This document shows positions 17,434-27,858 of a DNA stretch of 64,000 nt, piece after piece. The stretch is from Microcella humidisoli. GTDB taxonomy: Bacteria; Actinomycetota; Actinomycetes; Actinomycetales; Microbacteriaceae. How positions within the stretch are numbered: position 1 is the stretch's first letter; each line of letters starts with the position of its first letter. Made by a program: the position numbers and the translations under genes. The stretch covers positions 1,488,001-1,552,000 of the forward strand of contig NZ_CP101497.1 of NCBI RefSeq assembly GCF_024362325.1, given 5' to 3'. The notes under the pieces are model-generated. The model was not told the DNA's origin. It was given only the letters and a program-made list of their open reading frames with translations, and did no database searches.

Positions 17434-17467
17434 GACACCTCGCACGGTGTGAAGCGTGCGAGGTGTC
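17434..17467. terminator. Convergent terminator between ridA-like gene and acs
   Basis: A perfect 13-bp stem (17434-17446/17455-17467) with an 8-nt loop is extended by GGAAC/GTTCC (17427-17431/17469-17473). There is no U-tract. It lies between two converging genes and probably serves both. Confidence 0.65.
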
Positions 17468-17495
17468 CGTTCCGGTACGAGGTGCGGGGTTCGTA

Positions 17496-19460
<1,965 letters not shown>

Positions 19461-19687
19461 CGTCATCCTTGGTCGATGTGAAGCGGACTGGCCTGGTCTG
19501 CCGACTTCGGAACGGGGTATCAGGGTCATCCTAGGGCGATGCGTGCCGTCGCGGTCGTCTCGTGTCGTGCGACGACATGCGCCGCTCGGATGCGCGCCAT
19601 CGTTCCCGTCGGACGCAATTCCGTACCCCATCGGGGGACATTTTCCTGAGTCCTCCCTATGGAGGACAAAACGGGGGGCGATTTCGC

Positions 19688-19715
19688 TTGACCTGACCAT
19701 TCCGACGCATACACT
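19688..19715 (+). promoter_or_regulatory. Promoter of the 6C small RNA
   Basis: TTGACC (19688-19693) and TACACT (19710-19715) are separated by 16 bp, the best -35/-10 pair in this part of the window. Initiation would be near 19722, and no gene with a ribosome binding site follows closely. Confidence 0.75.
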
Positions 19716-19721
19716 TGAGGA

Positions 19722-19825
19722 GTCAGCAGCAAGCCTGACTTCAGTGACGCGAACGATTCCCCCCAATCACGTGTTGCTGCGGCGGCGCTCGATTCCCCCC
19801 AATGCGAGCGCCGCCCCTGACTTTT
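19722..19825 (+). ncRNA. 6C small RNA (actinobacterial 6C motif; B11-like)
   Basis: Two hairpins, each exposing six cytosines, define the motif. The first C6 run is at 19759-19764. The second sits in the loop of a perfect 11-bp stem, GGCGGCGCTCG/CGAGCGCCGCC (19781-19791/19805-19815), with C6 at 19795-19800. Both C-runs are flanked by CGATT and AAT, giving a 14-bp direct repeat. TTTT at 19822-19825 follows the second stem, so that hairpin is also the terminator and the RNA is about 100 nt. In mycobacteria the homologous RNA (B11/6C) is next to the tad-like pilus genes, as here; it pairs with G-rich ribosome binding sites through the C loops. Reading this stretch as a peptide gene is less likely. 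Confidence 0.85.
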
Positions 19826-19857
19826 CGCATCACTGCTTCATCCGCGCCACAGCGTGA

Positions 19858-19893
19858 CCGACGGCCCCTCACCACGAGGGGCCGTCGGCATTT
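19858..19893 (+). terminator. Second terminator downstream of the 6C RNA
   Basis: A perfect 13-bp stem (19858-19870/19876-19888) with a 5-nt loop is followed by CATTTTG. It separates the 6C unit from the tad genes, so the tad mRNA either starts after this point or depends on read-through. Confidence 0.8.
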
Positions 19894-19952
19894 TGCCCTC
19901 AGGATGCCCGCCGCGCGCCGCGCCGCCCGTCAGCTCGCGGCATCCTCGACCG

Positions 19953-21017
19953 GTGCAGCCCTTCGTGCCTCGCGACCCGCGCCTGCCGGCGACCGCGCCG
20001 CCGAGTGGGCAGGCCGGCACACCCTCGATCGAGTCATCGGCTGCGCCGCCGACCCTCCGGCACGATGCGTCGCGCGAGCGGCCCATCCCCGCTGCGGCGC
20101 GCAGCGCGCTCGGGCCGCTCGCCGCGATCGTCGCCGACCCCGCGGCGACCGACGTCTTCGTCACGGCCGACGGCCGCGTGCGGGTCGATACGGGCTCGGG
20201 CGCCGAGGCCGTACCCGGCCTGCGCTTCGAGCCCGCTGCTGCCCGCGAGCTCGCGGTCGGACTCATCGCCGTGGGAGGCCGTCACGTCGACGAGGCGACG
20301 CCGTGCGCCGACGTGCGCCTCGGCGACGGCATGCGCGTGCACGTGGCGCTGCCGCCGATCGCCTGGGCCGGCACGGCCATCTCGGTGCGCCTGCCCCGCG
20401 TCGAGCGGGTGACGCTCGCGACCGCGGGTCTCGACCCCTCGATCGAGTCCGCGCTGCGCGAAGCGCTCGAGCGCCGCCGCACGGTGCTGTTCACCGGGGC
20501 GACGGGCAGCGGCAAGACGACCCTGCTCGCCGCCTGGCTGAGCGAGGCGCTCACCACCGACCGCATCGTGATGATCGAAGACGTCGCCGAGGCTCCGATC
20601 GCGCATCCCCACGTCGTCTCACTCGAGTGCCGGCAGCCGAACATGGAGGGCGCGGGCGGGGTCGACCTCGCCCGGCTCGTGCGCGAGGCGCTGCGCATGC
20701 GCCCCGACCGGCTCGTCGTGGGGGAGTGCCGCGGCGCCGAGATCCGCGAGTTCCTCGCCGCGCTCAACACCGGCCACCGCGGAGGCGCCGGAACCCTGCA
20801 CGCCAACTCGCTCGTCGACGTGCCGAGCCGGCTGGAGGCCATCGGCATGATCGCGGGGCTGGCGCCCGAGGCGCTCGCTCGCCAGGTGCTCAGTGGCATC
20901 GACCTCGTCGTGCACCTCGAGCGGGACCGGGCGGGAGGGCGACGCGCGGGGCTCGGCCGGTTCGGGCTCGACGCGCGCGAGCGACTGGTCGTCGAACCCG
21001 CCGGCGAACCGTCATGA
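19953..21017 (+). CDS. TadA/CpaF-type secretion ATPase
   Basis: This hexameric ATPase powers assembly of Tad/Flp-type pili at the inner face of the membrane. It has Walker A GATGSGKTT, the acidic IEDVAEAPI stretch, VGECRGAEIREFL (Walker B region) and GTLHANS. The GTG at 19953 gives 354 residues starting VQPFVPRDPRLP; an open frame reaching 19854 would start inside the terminator stem and is disfavoured. The N-terminal domain is shorter than in classical CpaF, as in the mycobacterial Rv3659c-like group. The stop overlaps the next gene by 4 nt (ATGA). Confidence 0.88.
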   Translation: MQPFVPRDPRLPATAPPSGQAGTPSIESSAAPPTLRHDASRERPIPAAARSALGPLAAIVADPAATDVFVTADGRVRVDTGSGAEAVPGLRFEPAAARELAVGLIAVGGRHVDEATPCADVRLGDGMRVHVALPPIAWAGTAISVRLPRVERVTLATAGLDPSIESALREALERRRTVLFTGATGSGKTTLLAAWLSEALTTDRIVMIEDVAEAPIAHPHVVSLECRQPNMEGAGGVDLARLVREALRMRPDRLVVGECRGAEIREFLAALNTGHRGGAGTLHANSLVDVPSRLEAIGMIAGLAPEALARQVLSGIDLVVHLERDRAGGRRAGLGRFGLDARERLVVEPAGEPS

Positions 21018-21910
21018 CCGTCGTCGACGAGTCGCGCCTTGCCGGCCACCTGCACCGGCTCGCCGTGCTCATCGCGGCGGGGCTCACTCCGCGTGCGGCG
21101 TGGAGCCACGCGGCCGGGTCCTCGCCCGAACCCGTGCTCGCGAGCGTCGTCTCGGCCATCGACGAGGGCGGGGGAATCCCGGATGCGCTCGACGCGGCGG
21201 GGAACGAGGGCGGCGACGCCTGGCGCTCGCTCGCGGCAGCCTGGCGCGTGGCCGCCGCGAGCGGTGCCCCGCTGGCCCCGGCTCTGCGAGGCTTCGCCGA
21301 GGGGCTGCGCGATCGCGAGGCGGCTCGCCGCGACATCCGGGTGGCCCTCGCCGGGCCCCGCGCGACCGCCCGCATCGTCATGGTGCTGCCGGCGGTCGCC
21401 GTGCTGCTCGGCCTGCTCATGGGCGTCGACCTCGCCGCGACGGTCGCGACGCCGCTCGGTGCCGGGGCGATCGGCGGCGGACTGCTGCTCATGCTCGTGG
21501 CGCGGCGGTGGATGCGGCGGCTGCTGCGCGCCGCCGAGCCGCCCCCGCCCACGGTCGGCCTCGCGCTCGACCTGCTCGCGGTCGCCGCCGGGGGCGGCGG
21601 CGCGCCGGAGGCGGCCGCCGCGCTCGTGCGCGCCGAGCTCGACCGCTCGGGCCTGCCGCTCGCGCAGCCCGACCCCCTCGACGACCTCGTGCGGCTCTCC
21701 CGCGCCGCGGGGGCACCCCTCGGTGAGCTCGCGCGGGCTGAGGCCACCGACGAGCGCGCCCGCGCACGAGCGGCGGCACGCGAGACCGCCGAGCAGCTCG
21801 CCGTGCGGCTCATGCTGCCGCTCGGCGCGTGCATCCTCCCCGCCTTCCTGCTGCTGGGGGTCGTGCCGATGCTTATCGGGCTGCTGTCCTCCACAGCGGG
21901 CGCATTCTGA
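21014..21910 (+). CDS. Type II secretion F-type membrane platform protein (TadB/TadC-like)
   Basis: The 298-residue protein contains two copies of a T2SSF-like helical domain (about 5-105 and 190-275) and four membrane segments, near residues 115-165 and at the C-terminus (LPLGACILPAFLLLGVVPMLIGLL). In a Tad system it anchors the ATPase and pilin assembly in the membrane. Only one such protein is present, where many Tad loci have separate TadB and TadC. It is translationally coupled to the ATPase gene. Confidence 0.83.
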   Translation: MTVVDESRLAGHLHRLAVLIAAGLTPRAAWSHAAGSSPEPVLASVVSAIDEGGGIPDALDAAGNEGGDAWRSLAAAWRVAAASGAPLAPALRGFAEGLRDREAARRDIRVALAGPRATARIVMVLPAVAVLLGLLMGVDLAATVATPLGAGAIGGGLLLMLVARRWMRRLLRAAEPPPPTVGLALDLLAVAAGGGGAPEAAAALVRAELDRSGLPLAQPDPLDDLVRLSRAAGAPLGELARAEATDERARARAAARETAEQLAVRLMLPLGACILPAFLLLGVVPMLIGLLSSTAGAF

Positions 21911-22025
21911 CTCGGCGGAGCCCGATCGACGATCGCCGCCCGCAGCGCGCCTCCGGTGCGACACACTGCTCGCGTTCGTGCCGACCGATCGCCCGCACGG
22001 CGGGCACGACCGAACGGAGCACCCC

Positions 22026-22307
22026 ATGACCGCGTCGACCGCGTACACCGCGCCGAGCCCGAACCCCGACCCGCACGTCGACCCGCACGTGCCTCTGCTG
22101 CGGCGTCGGCACCGTCCGGCTCGCGCCCTCGTCGCGCGCATCTCGCGTCGGTGCGTCGACGACCGCGGTGCCGCGACCGCCGAGTACGCCATCGCGACCA
22201 TGGCGGCCGTGGGCTTCGCCAGCCTGCTCGTCGTCATCATGCAGAGCGACGAAGTGCGGGGCATCCTCACCGACCTCGTGCGCACAGCGCTCACCGTCGG
22301 CGGGTGA
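22026..22307 (+). CDS. DUF4244 protein, Flp-type pilin
   Basis: The 93-residue protein has a positively charged N-terminal leader up to about residue 46 and then DRGAATAEYAIATMAAVGFASLLVV, a type-IV-like pilin helix. The E at position +5 after the processing region and the following YA are typical of Flp pilins. A GGAG ribosome binding site precedes ATG 22026. It is probably the major pilin of this cluster; no prepilin peptidase gene is in the window. The stop overlaps the next start by 4 nt (GTGA). Confidence 0.8.
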   Translation: MTASTAYTAPSPNPDPHVDPHVPLLRRRHRPARALVARISRRCVDDRGAATAEYAIATMAAVGFASLLVVIMQSDEVRGILTDLVRTALTVGG

Positions 22308-22666
22308 GCGCGGCGGCCCGCTCGCGGCCGCGCCGCGCCGGCGGCGACCGCGGCTCGGTGACGGCAGAGATCGCCGTCGGGCTGCCGGCGGTGGTCATCG
22401 TGCTCGCTGCGTGCCTGGGCGGGCTCGGCCTCGCCACGACGCACCTGCGGGCGCAGGATGCCGCCGCCGACGCCGCCCGCCTGCTGGGCCGCGGCGAGCC
22501 TGCGTCGGCGGCCCAGCAGCACGTGGCGCGCTCGGTGCCCGGCGCCGCGCTCACGATCTCCCGACCCGCCGACCTCGTCTGCGCGCGCGTGGTCGTCGAG
22601 CAGCGGGTGCTGCTGGTGCCCGTGCGAGTGGCGGGATCGTCGTGCGCGCTCGACGGCGGGCGATGA
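22304..22666 (+). CDS. TadE-family pseudopilin
   Basis: The 120-residue product has DRGSVTAEIAVGLPAVVIVLAA near its N-terminus, the TadE-type helix with the conserved Thr-Ala-Glu. LRAQDAAADAARLLGRGE follows, as in TadE-like minor pilins. One cysteine pair (near residues 91 and 115) could form a disulfide outside the membrane. GTG 22304 overlaps the pilin stop and the stop overlaps the next ATG, so pilin, TadE and the next gene are coupled. Confidence 0.8.
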   Translation: MSAAARSRPRRAGGDRGSVTAEIAVGLPAVVIVLAACLGGLGLATTHLRAQDAAADAARLLGRGEPASAAQQHVARSVPGAALTISRPADLVCARVVVEQRVLLVPVRVAGSSCALDGGR

Positions 22667-23082
22667 GCGCGAGGCGCGCCGCGGCCCCCCGCGCGGCCCG
22701 CGGCGCAGCACCGGGCGCTGCCCCCGCGGGTGCCCGCGATGTCGATCCCGATCGCGGCGCGGGCTCGGTGCTCGTCGTCGCGCTCGTCTCGACCGTGCTC
22801 CTCGCCGGGCTGACCGTGCTCGGCGCGGCGCACGCGCTCGTGCGCGGCCAGCAGCTGTCGGCCGCGGCCGACGCCGCCGCGCTCGCGGCCGCCGACGTGC
22901 TGCTCGGCTGGGCTCCGGGCGAGCCGTGCGCCGCGGCGCAGCGGCTTGCCGACGCGCATGCCGTGCGGCTCGTCGAGTGCCGCGACGAGGGGCTCGCTGT
23001 CGTCGTGCGGGTCGAGACGAGCATCCTGAGCCTTGTCGTCGCGCGGTCCGCGCGTGCCGGTGCGCCGGAGGTCGGGTGGTAG
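22663..23082 (+). CDS. TadG/Rv3654c-like pilus-assembly membrane protein
   Basis: The 139-residue protein has an Ala/Arg/Pro-rich start, DRGAGSVLVVALVSTVLLAGLTVL as membrane helix, and QQLSAAADAAALAAADVLLG, the motif of TadE/TadG-like proteins. It closes the pilus cluster; its position matches Rv3654c of Mycobacterium tuberculosis. A 127-nt gap with no further gene separates it from topA. Confidence 0.75.
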   Translation: MSARRAAAPRAARGAAPGAAPAGARDVDPDRGAGSVLVVALVSTVLLAGLTVLGAAHALVRGQQLSAAADAAALAAADVLLGWAPGEPCAAAQRLADAHAVRLVECRDEGLAVVVRVETSILSLVVARSARAGAPEVGW

Positions 23083-23209
23083 CGCGCTCCTAATTCCTGT
23101 GTATGGTGTGCCTGATTGCGGCACACGGCTTCGCCACCGTGCCGCGGCACCGGCCGGGGTGCGGATGCGATCCCCCCGCCGCATTGACGGTCATATGTAG
23201 AGGAGCACC

Positions 23210-26071
23210 GTGCCACAGGGCAAGAAGCTGGTCATCGTCGAGTCGCCCGCGAAGGCGAAGACGATCGGCAAGTACCTCGGCGACGACTACGAGGTGCAGG
23301 CCTCGGTCGGCCACATTCGCGACCTCGTCGAGCCCAAGAACCTGCCGGCCGAGCTCAAGAAGGGGCCGCTCGGCAAGTTCTCCATCGACGTCGACAACGG
23401 CTTCGAGCCCTACTACGTCGTCTCCGACTCGAAGAAGAAGACCGTCGCCGACCTCAAGCGCGCGCTCAAGGAGGCTGACGAGCTCTGGCTCGCGACCGAT
23501 GAAGACCGCGAGGGCGAGGCCATCGCGTGGCACCTGCTCGAGGTGCTCAAGCCGAAGGTTCCCGTCAAGCGCATGGTGTTCCACGAGATCACCGCCGAGG
23601 CGATCCAGCGCGCCGTCGACAACACGCGCGAGCTCGACACGGCGCTCGTCGACGCGCAAGAGACGCGGCGCATCCTCGACCGCCTCTACGGCTACGAGGT
23701 GAGCCCCGTGCTGTGGCGCAAGGTGGGCCCGGGCCTGAGCGCCGGCCGCGTGCAGTCGGCCGCGACGCGCCTGGTCGTCGACCGCGAGCGCGAGCGCCTC
23801 GCCTTCATCACCGCGAGCTACTGGGACCTCGACACGACGCTCTCGCCCCTCGGCGGCGAGACGCCCTTCACCGCCCGCCTGGCGCGCCTCGACGGCAAGA
23901 AGGTGGCCTCGGGCCGCGACTTCACCGACCGCGGCGAGCTCAAGGGGTCGGAGACGGTCGCGCTCGACGAGGCGCTCACCACCTCGCTCGCCGAGGCGCT
24001 GCGCGATCCGGCCATCGCGGTGACCGTCACGAGCGTCGAGTCGAAGCCCTACACGCGTCGACCCGCCGCGCCGTTCACGACCTCGACCCTGCAGCAGGAG
24101 GCCGGGCGCAAGCTGCGCTTCACCGCCCGGCAGACCATGTCGGTGGCGCAGTCGCTCTACGAGAACGGCTACATCACCTACATGCGCACCGACTCGACCA
24201 CGCTCTCGCAGCAGGCGGTGGATGCGGCGCGCTCGCAGGCGGCCGCCCTCTACGGCGCCGACAGCATCCCCGAGACCCCCCGCGTCTACGCGAGCAAGTC
24301 GAAGAACGCGCAGGAGGCGCACGAGGCCGTGCGCCCCGCGGGCGACGTGTTCCGCACGCCGAGCGAGCTCGAGGGCACGCTGCGCGGCAACGACTGGAAG
24401 CTGTACGACCTCATCTGGAAGCGCACCGTCGCGAGCCAGATGGCGGATGCCCGGGGCCAGACGGCGTCGGTCAGCATCCAGGCCGGCCCGACCTCCGGCT
24501 CGGCGACCCCCGCCGGAGCGATCGCCGAGTTCGCGGCGAGCGGCACCGTCATCACGTTCCGCGGGTTCCTCGCCGCGTACGAGGAGGGGCAGGACGAGGC
24601 GCGCGACACCGACGAGAAGGCCGAGCCCGCCGAGGCCAAACTGCCGCCGCTCACCGTCGGGCAGTCGCTGAGCGTCGTCGATGTCGAGGCGAAGGGCCAC
24701 GAGACGAGCCCGCCCGCGCGCTACACCGAGGCGAGCCTCGTGAAAGCGCTCGAAGAGCGCGGCATCGGCCGCCCGAGCACCTACGCGGCGATCATCTCGA
24801 CGATCGTCGACCGCGGCTATGTCACGCCGCGCGGTTCGGCCCTCGTGCCGAACTGGATCGCCTTCTCGGTCGTGCGCCTGCTCGAGGAGAACTTCAGCGA
24901 CCTCGTCGAGTACGACTTCACGGCCGAGATGGAGGCCGATCTCGACCGCATCGCCAACGGCGAAGCCGACCGCACCGAGTGGCTGAAAGGCTTCTACTTC
25001 GGCGACGCGCACCAGCCTGGCCTGCGGCCGGTCATCGACAACCTCGGCGACATCGACGCCAAGACGCTCAACTCGATGCCGCTCACCGACACCATCACGC
25101 TGCGCATCGGCAAGTACGGCCCCTACCTCGAGGTCATCGACCCCGCGGCCGAGGCCGCGGCCGACGGCACCCCGGCGACCCCGCGACGCGTCAACCTGCC
25201 GCAAGAGCTCGCTCCCGACGAGCTGACCCCGGCGAAGGCGCAGGAATTGGTGGATGCTCCCGTCGTGGGCGACCGCGTGCTGGGCATCAACCCCGAGAAC
25301 GGCAAGCGCGTCGTGGCGAAAGACGGCCGTTTCGGCCCCTACGTGACCGAGCTGGACCCGGAGCCCGAGGTGAGCCCGGAGGAGGCCGCCGCGGCGGCTG
25401 CTGCTGCGGCGCTCGCCGCAGAGCCCGTGGTCGACCCGGCCACGGGCGAAGTGCTGCCGTCGCCGAAGAAGCGCGCGGCCCCGAAGAAGAAGGCGCCCGT
25501 CGAGAAGCCGCGCACGGCATCCCTGTTCAAAGACATGGACCCGGCGACGGTCGACTTCGAGACGGCGATGAAGCTGCTGAGCCTGCCCCGCGTGGTCGGC
25601 GACGACCCCGAGAGCGGCGAGCCCATCACGGCGCAGAACGGCCGCTACGGCCCGTACCTGAAGAAGGGCACCGACACGCGCTCGCTCGATGCCGAGGCGC
25701 AGATCTTCGAGATCGACCTGGCGGGCGCGCTCGCCAAGTTCGCCGAGCCCAAGTACGGCGCGCGCAAGGCCTCGAGCGCGCTCAAGGAGTTCGACGCCGA
25801 CCCCGTGAGCGGCAAGCCGATCAAGCTGAAGGACGGCCGCTTCGGCCCGTACGTGACCGACGGCGAGACGAACGCCACGGTGCCCCGCGGCGAAGACCCG
25901 ATGGAGATCGACTTCGATCGCGCCGTGCAGCTCATCGCCGACAAGCGCGCGAAGGGGCCGGCGAAGAAGCCCGTCAAGCGCGCGCCCGCGGCCGGGGCGA
26001 AGACGGCGGCGAAGACGGCGGCGAAGAAGGCTCCCGCGAAGAAGGCCGCGGCGCCCAAGAAGGCGTCGTGA
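23210..26071 (+). CDS. topA: DNA topoisomerase I (type IA)
   Basis: TopA relaxes negative supercoils by passing single strands through a transient nick. The 953-residue protein has the Toprim domain (KKLVIVESPAKAKTIGKYLG; DEDREGEAIAW), catalytic Tyr324 in GYITYMRTDS and several C-terminal GRFGPYV/GRYGPYL repeats in place of zinc fingers, typical of actinobacterial TopA. A lysine/alanine-rich tail (about 915-953) resembles the mycobacterial basic tail needed for DNA binding. GTG 23210 has AGGAG 4 nt upstream. The stop overlaps the tmk start by 3 nt. Confidence 0.97.
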   Translation: MPQGKKLVIVESPAKAKTIGKYLGDDYEVQASVGHIRDLVEPKNLPAELKKGPLGKFSIDVDNGFEPYYVVSDSKKKTVADLKRALKEADELWLATDEDREGEAIAWHLLEVLKPKVPVKRMVFHEITAEAIQRAVDNTRELDTALVDAQETRRILDRLYGYEVSPVLWRKVGPGLSAGRVQSAATRLVVDRERERLAFITASYWDLDTTLSPLGGETPFTARLARLDGKKVASGRDFTDRGELKGSETVALDEALTTSLAEALRDPAIAVTVTSVESKPYTRRPAAPFTTSTLQQEAGRKLRFTARQTMSVAQSLYENGYITYMRTDSTTLSQQAVDAARSQAAALYGADSIPETPRVYASKSKNAQEAHEAVRPAGDVFRTPSELEGTLRGNDWKLYDLIWKRTVASQMADARGQTASVSIQAGPTSGSATPAGAIAEFAASGTVITFRGFLAAYEEGQDEARDTDEKAEPAEAKLPPLTVGQSLSVVDVEAKGHETSPPARYTEASLVKALEERGIGRPSTYAAIISTIVDRGYVTPRGSALVPNWIAFSVVRLLEENFSDLVEYDFTAEMEADLDRIANGEADRTEWLKGFYFGDAHQPGLRPVIDNLGDIDAKTLNSMPLTDTITLRIGKYGPYLEVIDPAAEAAADGTPATPRRVNLPQELAPDELTPAKAQELVDAPVVGDRVLGINPENGKRVVAKDGRFGPYVTELDPEPEVSPEEAAAAAAAAALAAEPVVDPATGEVLPSPKKRAAPKKKAPVEKPRTASLFKDMDPATVDFETAMKLLSLPRVVGDDPESGEPITAQNGRYGPYLKKGTDTRSLDAEAQIFEIDLAGALAKFAEPKYGARKASSALKEFDADPVSGKPIKLKDGRFGPYVTDGETNATVPRGEDPMEIDFDRAVQLIADKRAKGPAKKPVKRAPAAGAKTAAKTAAKKAPAKKAAAPKKAS

Positions 26072-26688
26072 CCGGGCTCTTCATCACCCTCGAGGGCGGT
26101 GACGGGTCGGGCAAGAGCACCCAGATGGGTGCGCTGACCGAGTGGCTGCAGGGGCACGATCGCACCGTCGTGCAGGCGCGCGAGCCGGGCGGCACCGACC
26201 TGGGGCTCGAGCTGCGCGAGATCGTGCTGCACCGCCGCGGACACATCGCGCCGCGCGCCGAGGCGCTGCTGTACGCGGCCGATCGCGCACACCATGTGGC
26301 GACCGTCGTGCGCCCGGCGCTCGAGCGCGGCGACATCGTCATCCAAGACCGCTACCTCGACTCGTCGGTGGCGTACCAGGGCGCGGGCCGCGTGCTCGAC
26401 CCGGACGAGGTGCGCGACCTCTCGCTGTGGGCCACCGAGGGTCTGCTGCCGCACCTCACCGTGCTGCTCGACCTCGACCCCGCCGTCGGCCGCGAGCGCC
26501 TCGACGCGAGCCGCACTCGCTACGACCGCCTCGAAGCGGAGGAGGCCGCCTTCCACGAGCGCGTGCGGAACGCCTACCTCGCGCTCGCCGCGGCCGAACC
26601 TGAGCGGTTTCTCGTGCTCGATGCGACCCGGCCGGTCGACGAGCTGCAGGCGGGCATCCGCGACCGGGTGTCGGCCCTGCTCGACTAG
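26068..26688 (+). CDS. tmk: Thymidylate kinase
   Basis: Tmk phosphorylates dTMP to dTDP. The 206-residue product shows the P-loop EGGDGSGKST, the DR motif in IQDRYLDSSVAYQGAGR and the usual LID region. GTG 26068 lies within the topA stop (GTGA). The topA-tmk-holB order is typical for actinobacteria. The TAG stop codon is itself the first part of the TAGGGT -10 element of holB. Confidence 0.95.
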   Translation: MTGLFITLEGGDGSGKSTQMGALTEWLQGHDRTVVQAREPGGTDLGLELREIVLHRRGHIAPRAEALLYAADRAHHVATVVRPALERGDIVIQDRYLDSSVAYQGAGRVLDPDEVRDLSLWATEGLLPHLTVLLDLDPAVGRERLDASRTRYDRLEAEEAAFHERVRNAYLALAAAEPERFLVLDATRPVDELQAGIRDRVSALLD

Positions 26689-26697
26689 GGTGGCGCC

Positions 26698-27858
26698 ATG
26701 ACCGCCTGGGACGAGCTGACCGGTCAGGAGGCCGCGATCGCGGCGCTGCAGGATGCCGCTGCCGACCCGCAGGCGATGACCCACTCCTGGCTCATCACGG
26801 GCCCTCCGGGCTCGGGGCGCTCGAACCTCGCCTTCGCCTTCGCCACAGCGCTGCTGCAGGGCGGGCAGTCTGACGACGAGGCCCGGCGCACGGCCGCGCA
26901 GGTCGCCGCCCGCACGCATCCCGACCTCGCCGTGCTCGCGACCGACCGCGTGATCATCTCGATCGACGAAGTGCGGCACCTGGTGGCGCAGAGCCAGTTC
27001 TCGCCGAGCACGGCCCGCTACCGCGTCATCGTCATCGAAGACGCCGATCGCATGACCGAGCGCACTTCGAACGTGCTGCTCAAGGCGCTCGAAGAGCCCC
27101 CGCCGCGCACCGTCTGGATCCTGTGCGCGCCGAGCGCGGCCGACCTTATCCCGACGATCCGCTCGCGTGTGCGCACGGTGCGCCTGCGCGTGCCGAGCGT
27201 CACCGAGGTCGCCGAGTTGCTGGTGCGCCGCGACGGCGTCGAGCCAGCGCTCGCCGAGCGCGCGGCGCGCGAGTCGCAGACGCACATCGGCATGGCGCTG
27301 CGCCTGGCGACGGATGCCGAGGCGCGCGAGCGCCGCGCTCGCACAATCGCGCTGGCACTCGGCGTGCAGAGCGTGAGCGGCGCCGTGCTCGCCGCCGAGC
27401 AGCTGGTCGCGGTCGCGACCGATGACGCGAAGGCGCTGACGGCCGAGCGCGAGGAGGAGGAGCGGGCCGCGGCGCTGCGCTCGCTCGGCATCGAGCCGGG
27501 GGCGGCGGTGCCCGCGGGTCTGCGCGCGAGCCTCAAGGCCCTCGAAGAGGACCAGAAGCGCCGCGCGACGCGCTCGGTGCGCGACGGCATCGACCGCGTG
27601 CTCGTCGACCTCATGTCGCTCTACCGCGACCTCGCGATGCTGCAGCTCGGTGCGGGGGTCGAGCTCGTGAACGAGGCGGTGCGACCCGAGCTCGAGGTCG
27701 CCGCGCGCGCGGGCAGCGCCGCGCTGTCGCTCGCCGCGCTCGACGCGATCGCGCTGGCCCGCCGACGCATCGAGGGCAACACGCCCCCGGCGCTCGCCCT
27801 CGAGGCGATGCTCATCGCGGCGAGCGGACGGGTGCCAGCGCTAGGCTCCCCCTCGTGA
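26698..27858 (+). CDS. holB: DNA polymerase III subunit delta'
   Basis: Delta' is a clamp-loader subunit. The 386-residue AAA+ protein has a degenerate P-loop (GPPGSGRSNLA), EDADRMTERTSNVLLKALEEPP (the sensor/Walker B region) and SRVRTVRLRVPS. The zinc-binding cysteine cluster usually found before the HPD motif is missing: the stretch reads GQSDDEARRTAAQ, without a cysteine. TAGGGT (26686-26691) sits 6 nt before ATG 26698, indicating a leaderless transcript besides read-through from tmk. Confidence 0.9.
   Translation: MTAWDELTGQEAAIAALQDAAADPQAMTHSWLITGPPGSGRSNLAFAFATALLQGGQSDDEARRTAAQVAARTHPDLAVLATDRVIISIDEVRHLVAQSQFSPSTARYRVIVIEDADRMTERTSNVLLKALEEPPPRTVWILCAPSAADLIPTIRSRVRTVRLRVPSVTEVAELLVRRDGVEPALAERAARESQTHIGMALRLATDAEARERRARTIALALGVQSVSGAVLAAEQLVAVATDDAKALTAEREEEERAAALRSLGIEPGAAVPAGLRASLKALEEDQKRRATRSVRDGIDRVLVDLMSLYRDLAMLQLGAGVELVNEAVRPELEVAARAGSAALSLAALDAIALARRRIEGNTPPALALEAMLIAASGRVPALGSPS

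Noticed and set aside
19744..19857. Peptide frame running through the 6C region
   Set aside because: It has no properly spaced ribosome binding site, and the DNA repeats and hairpins explain the sequence better as 6C RNA.
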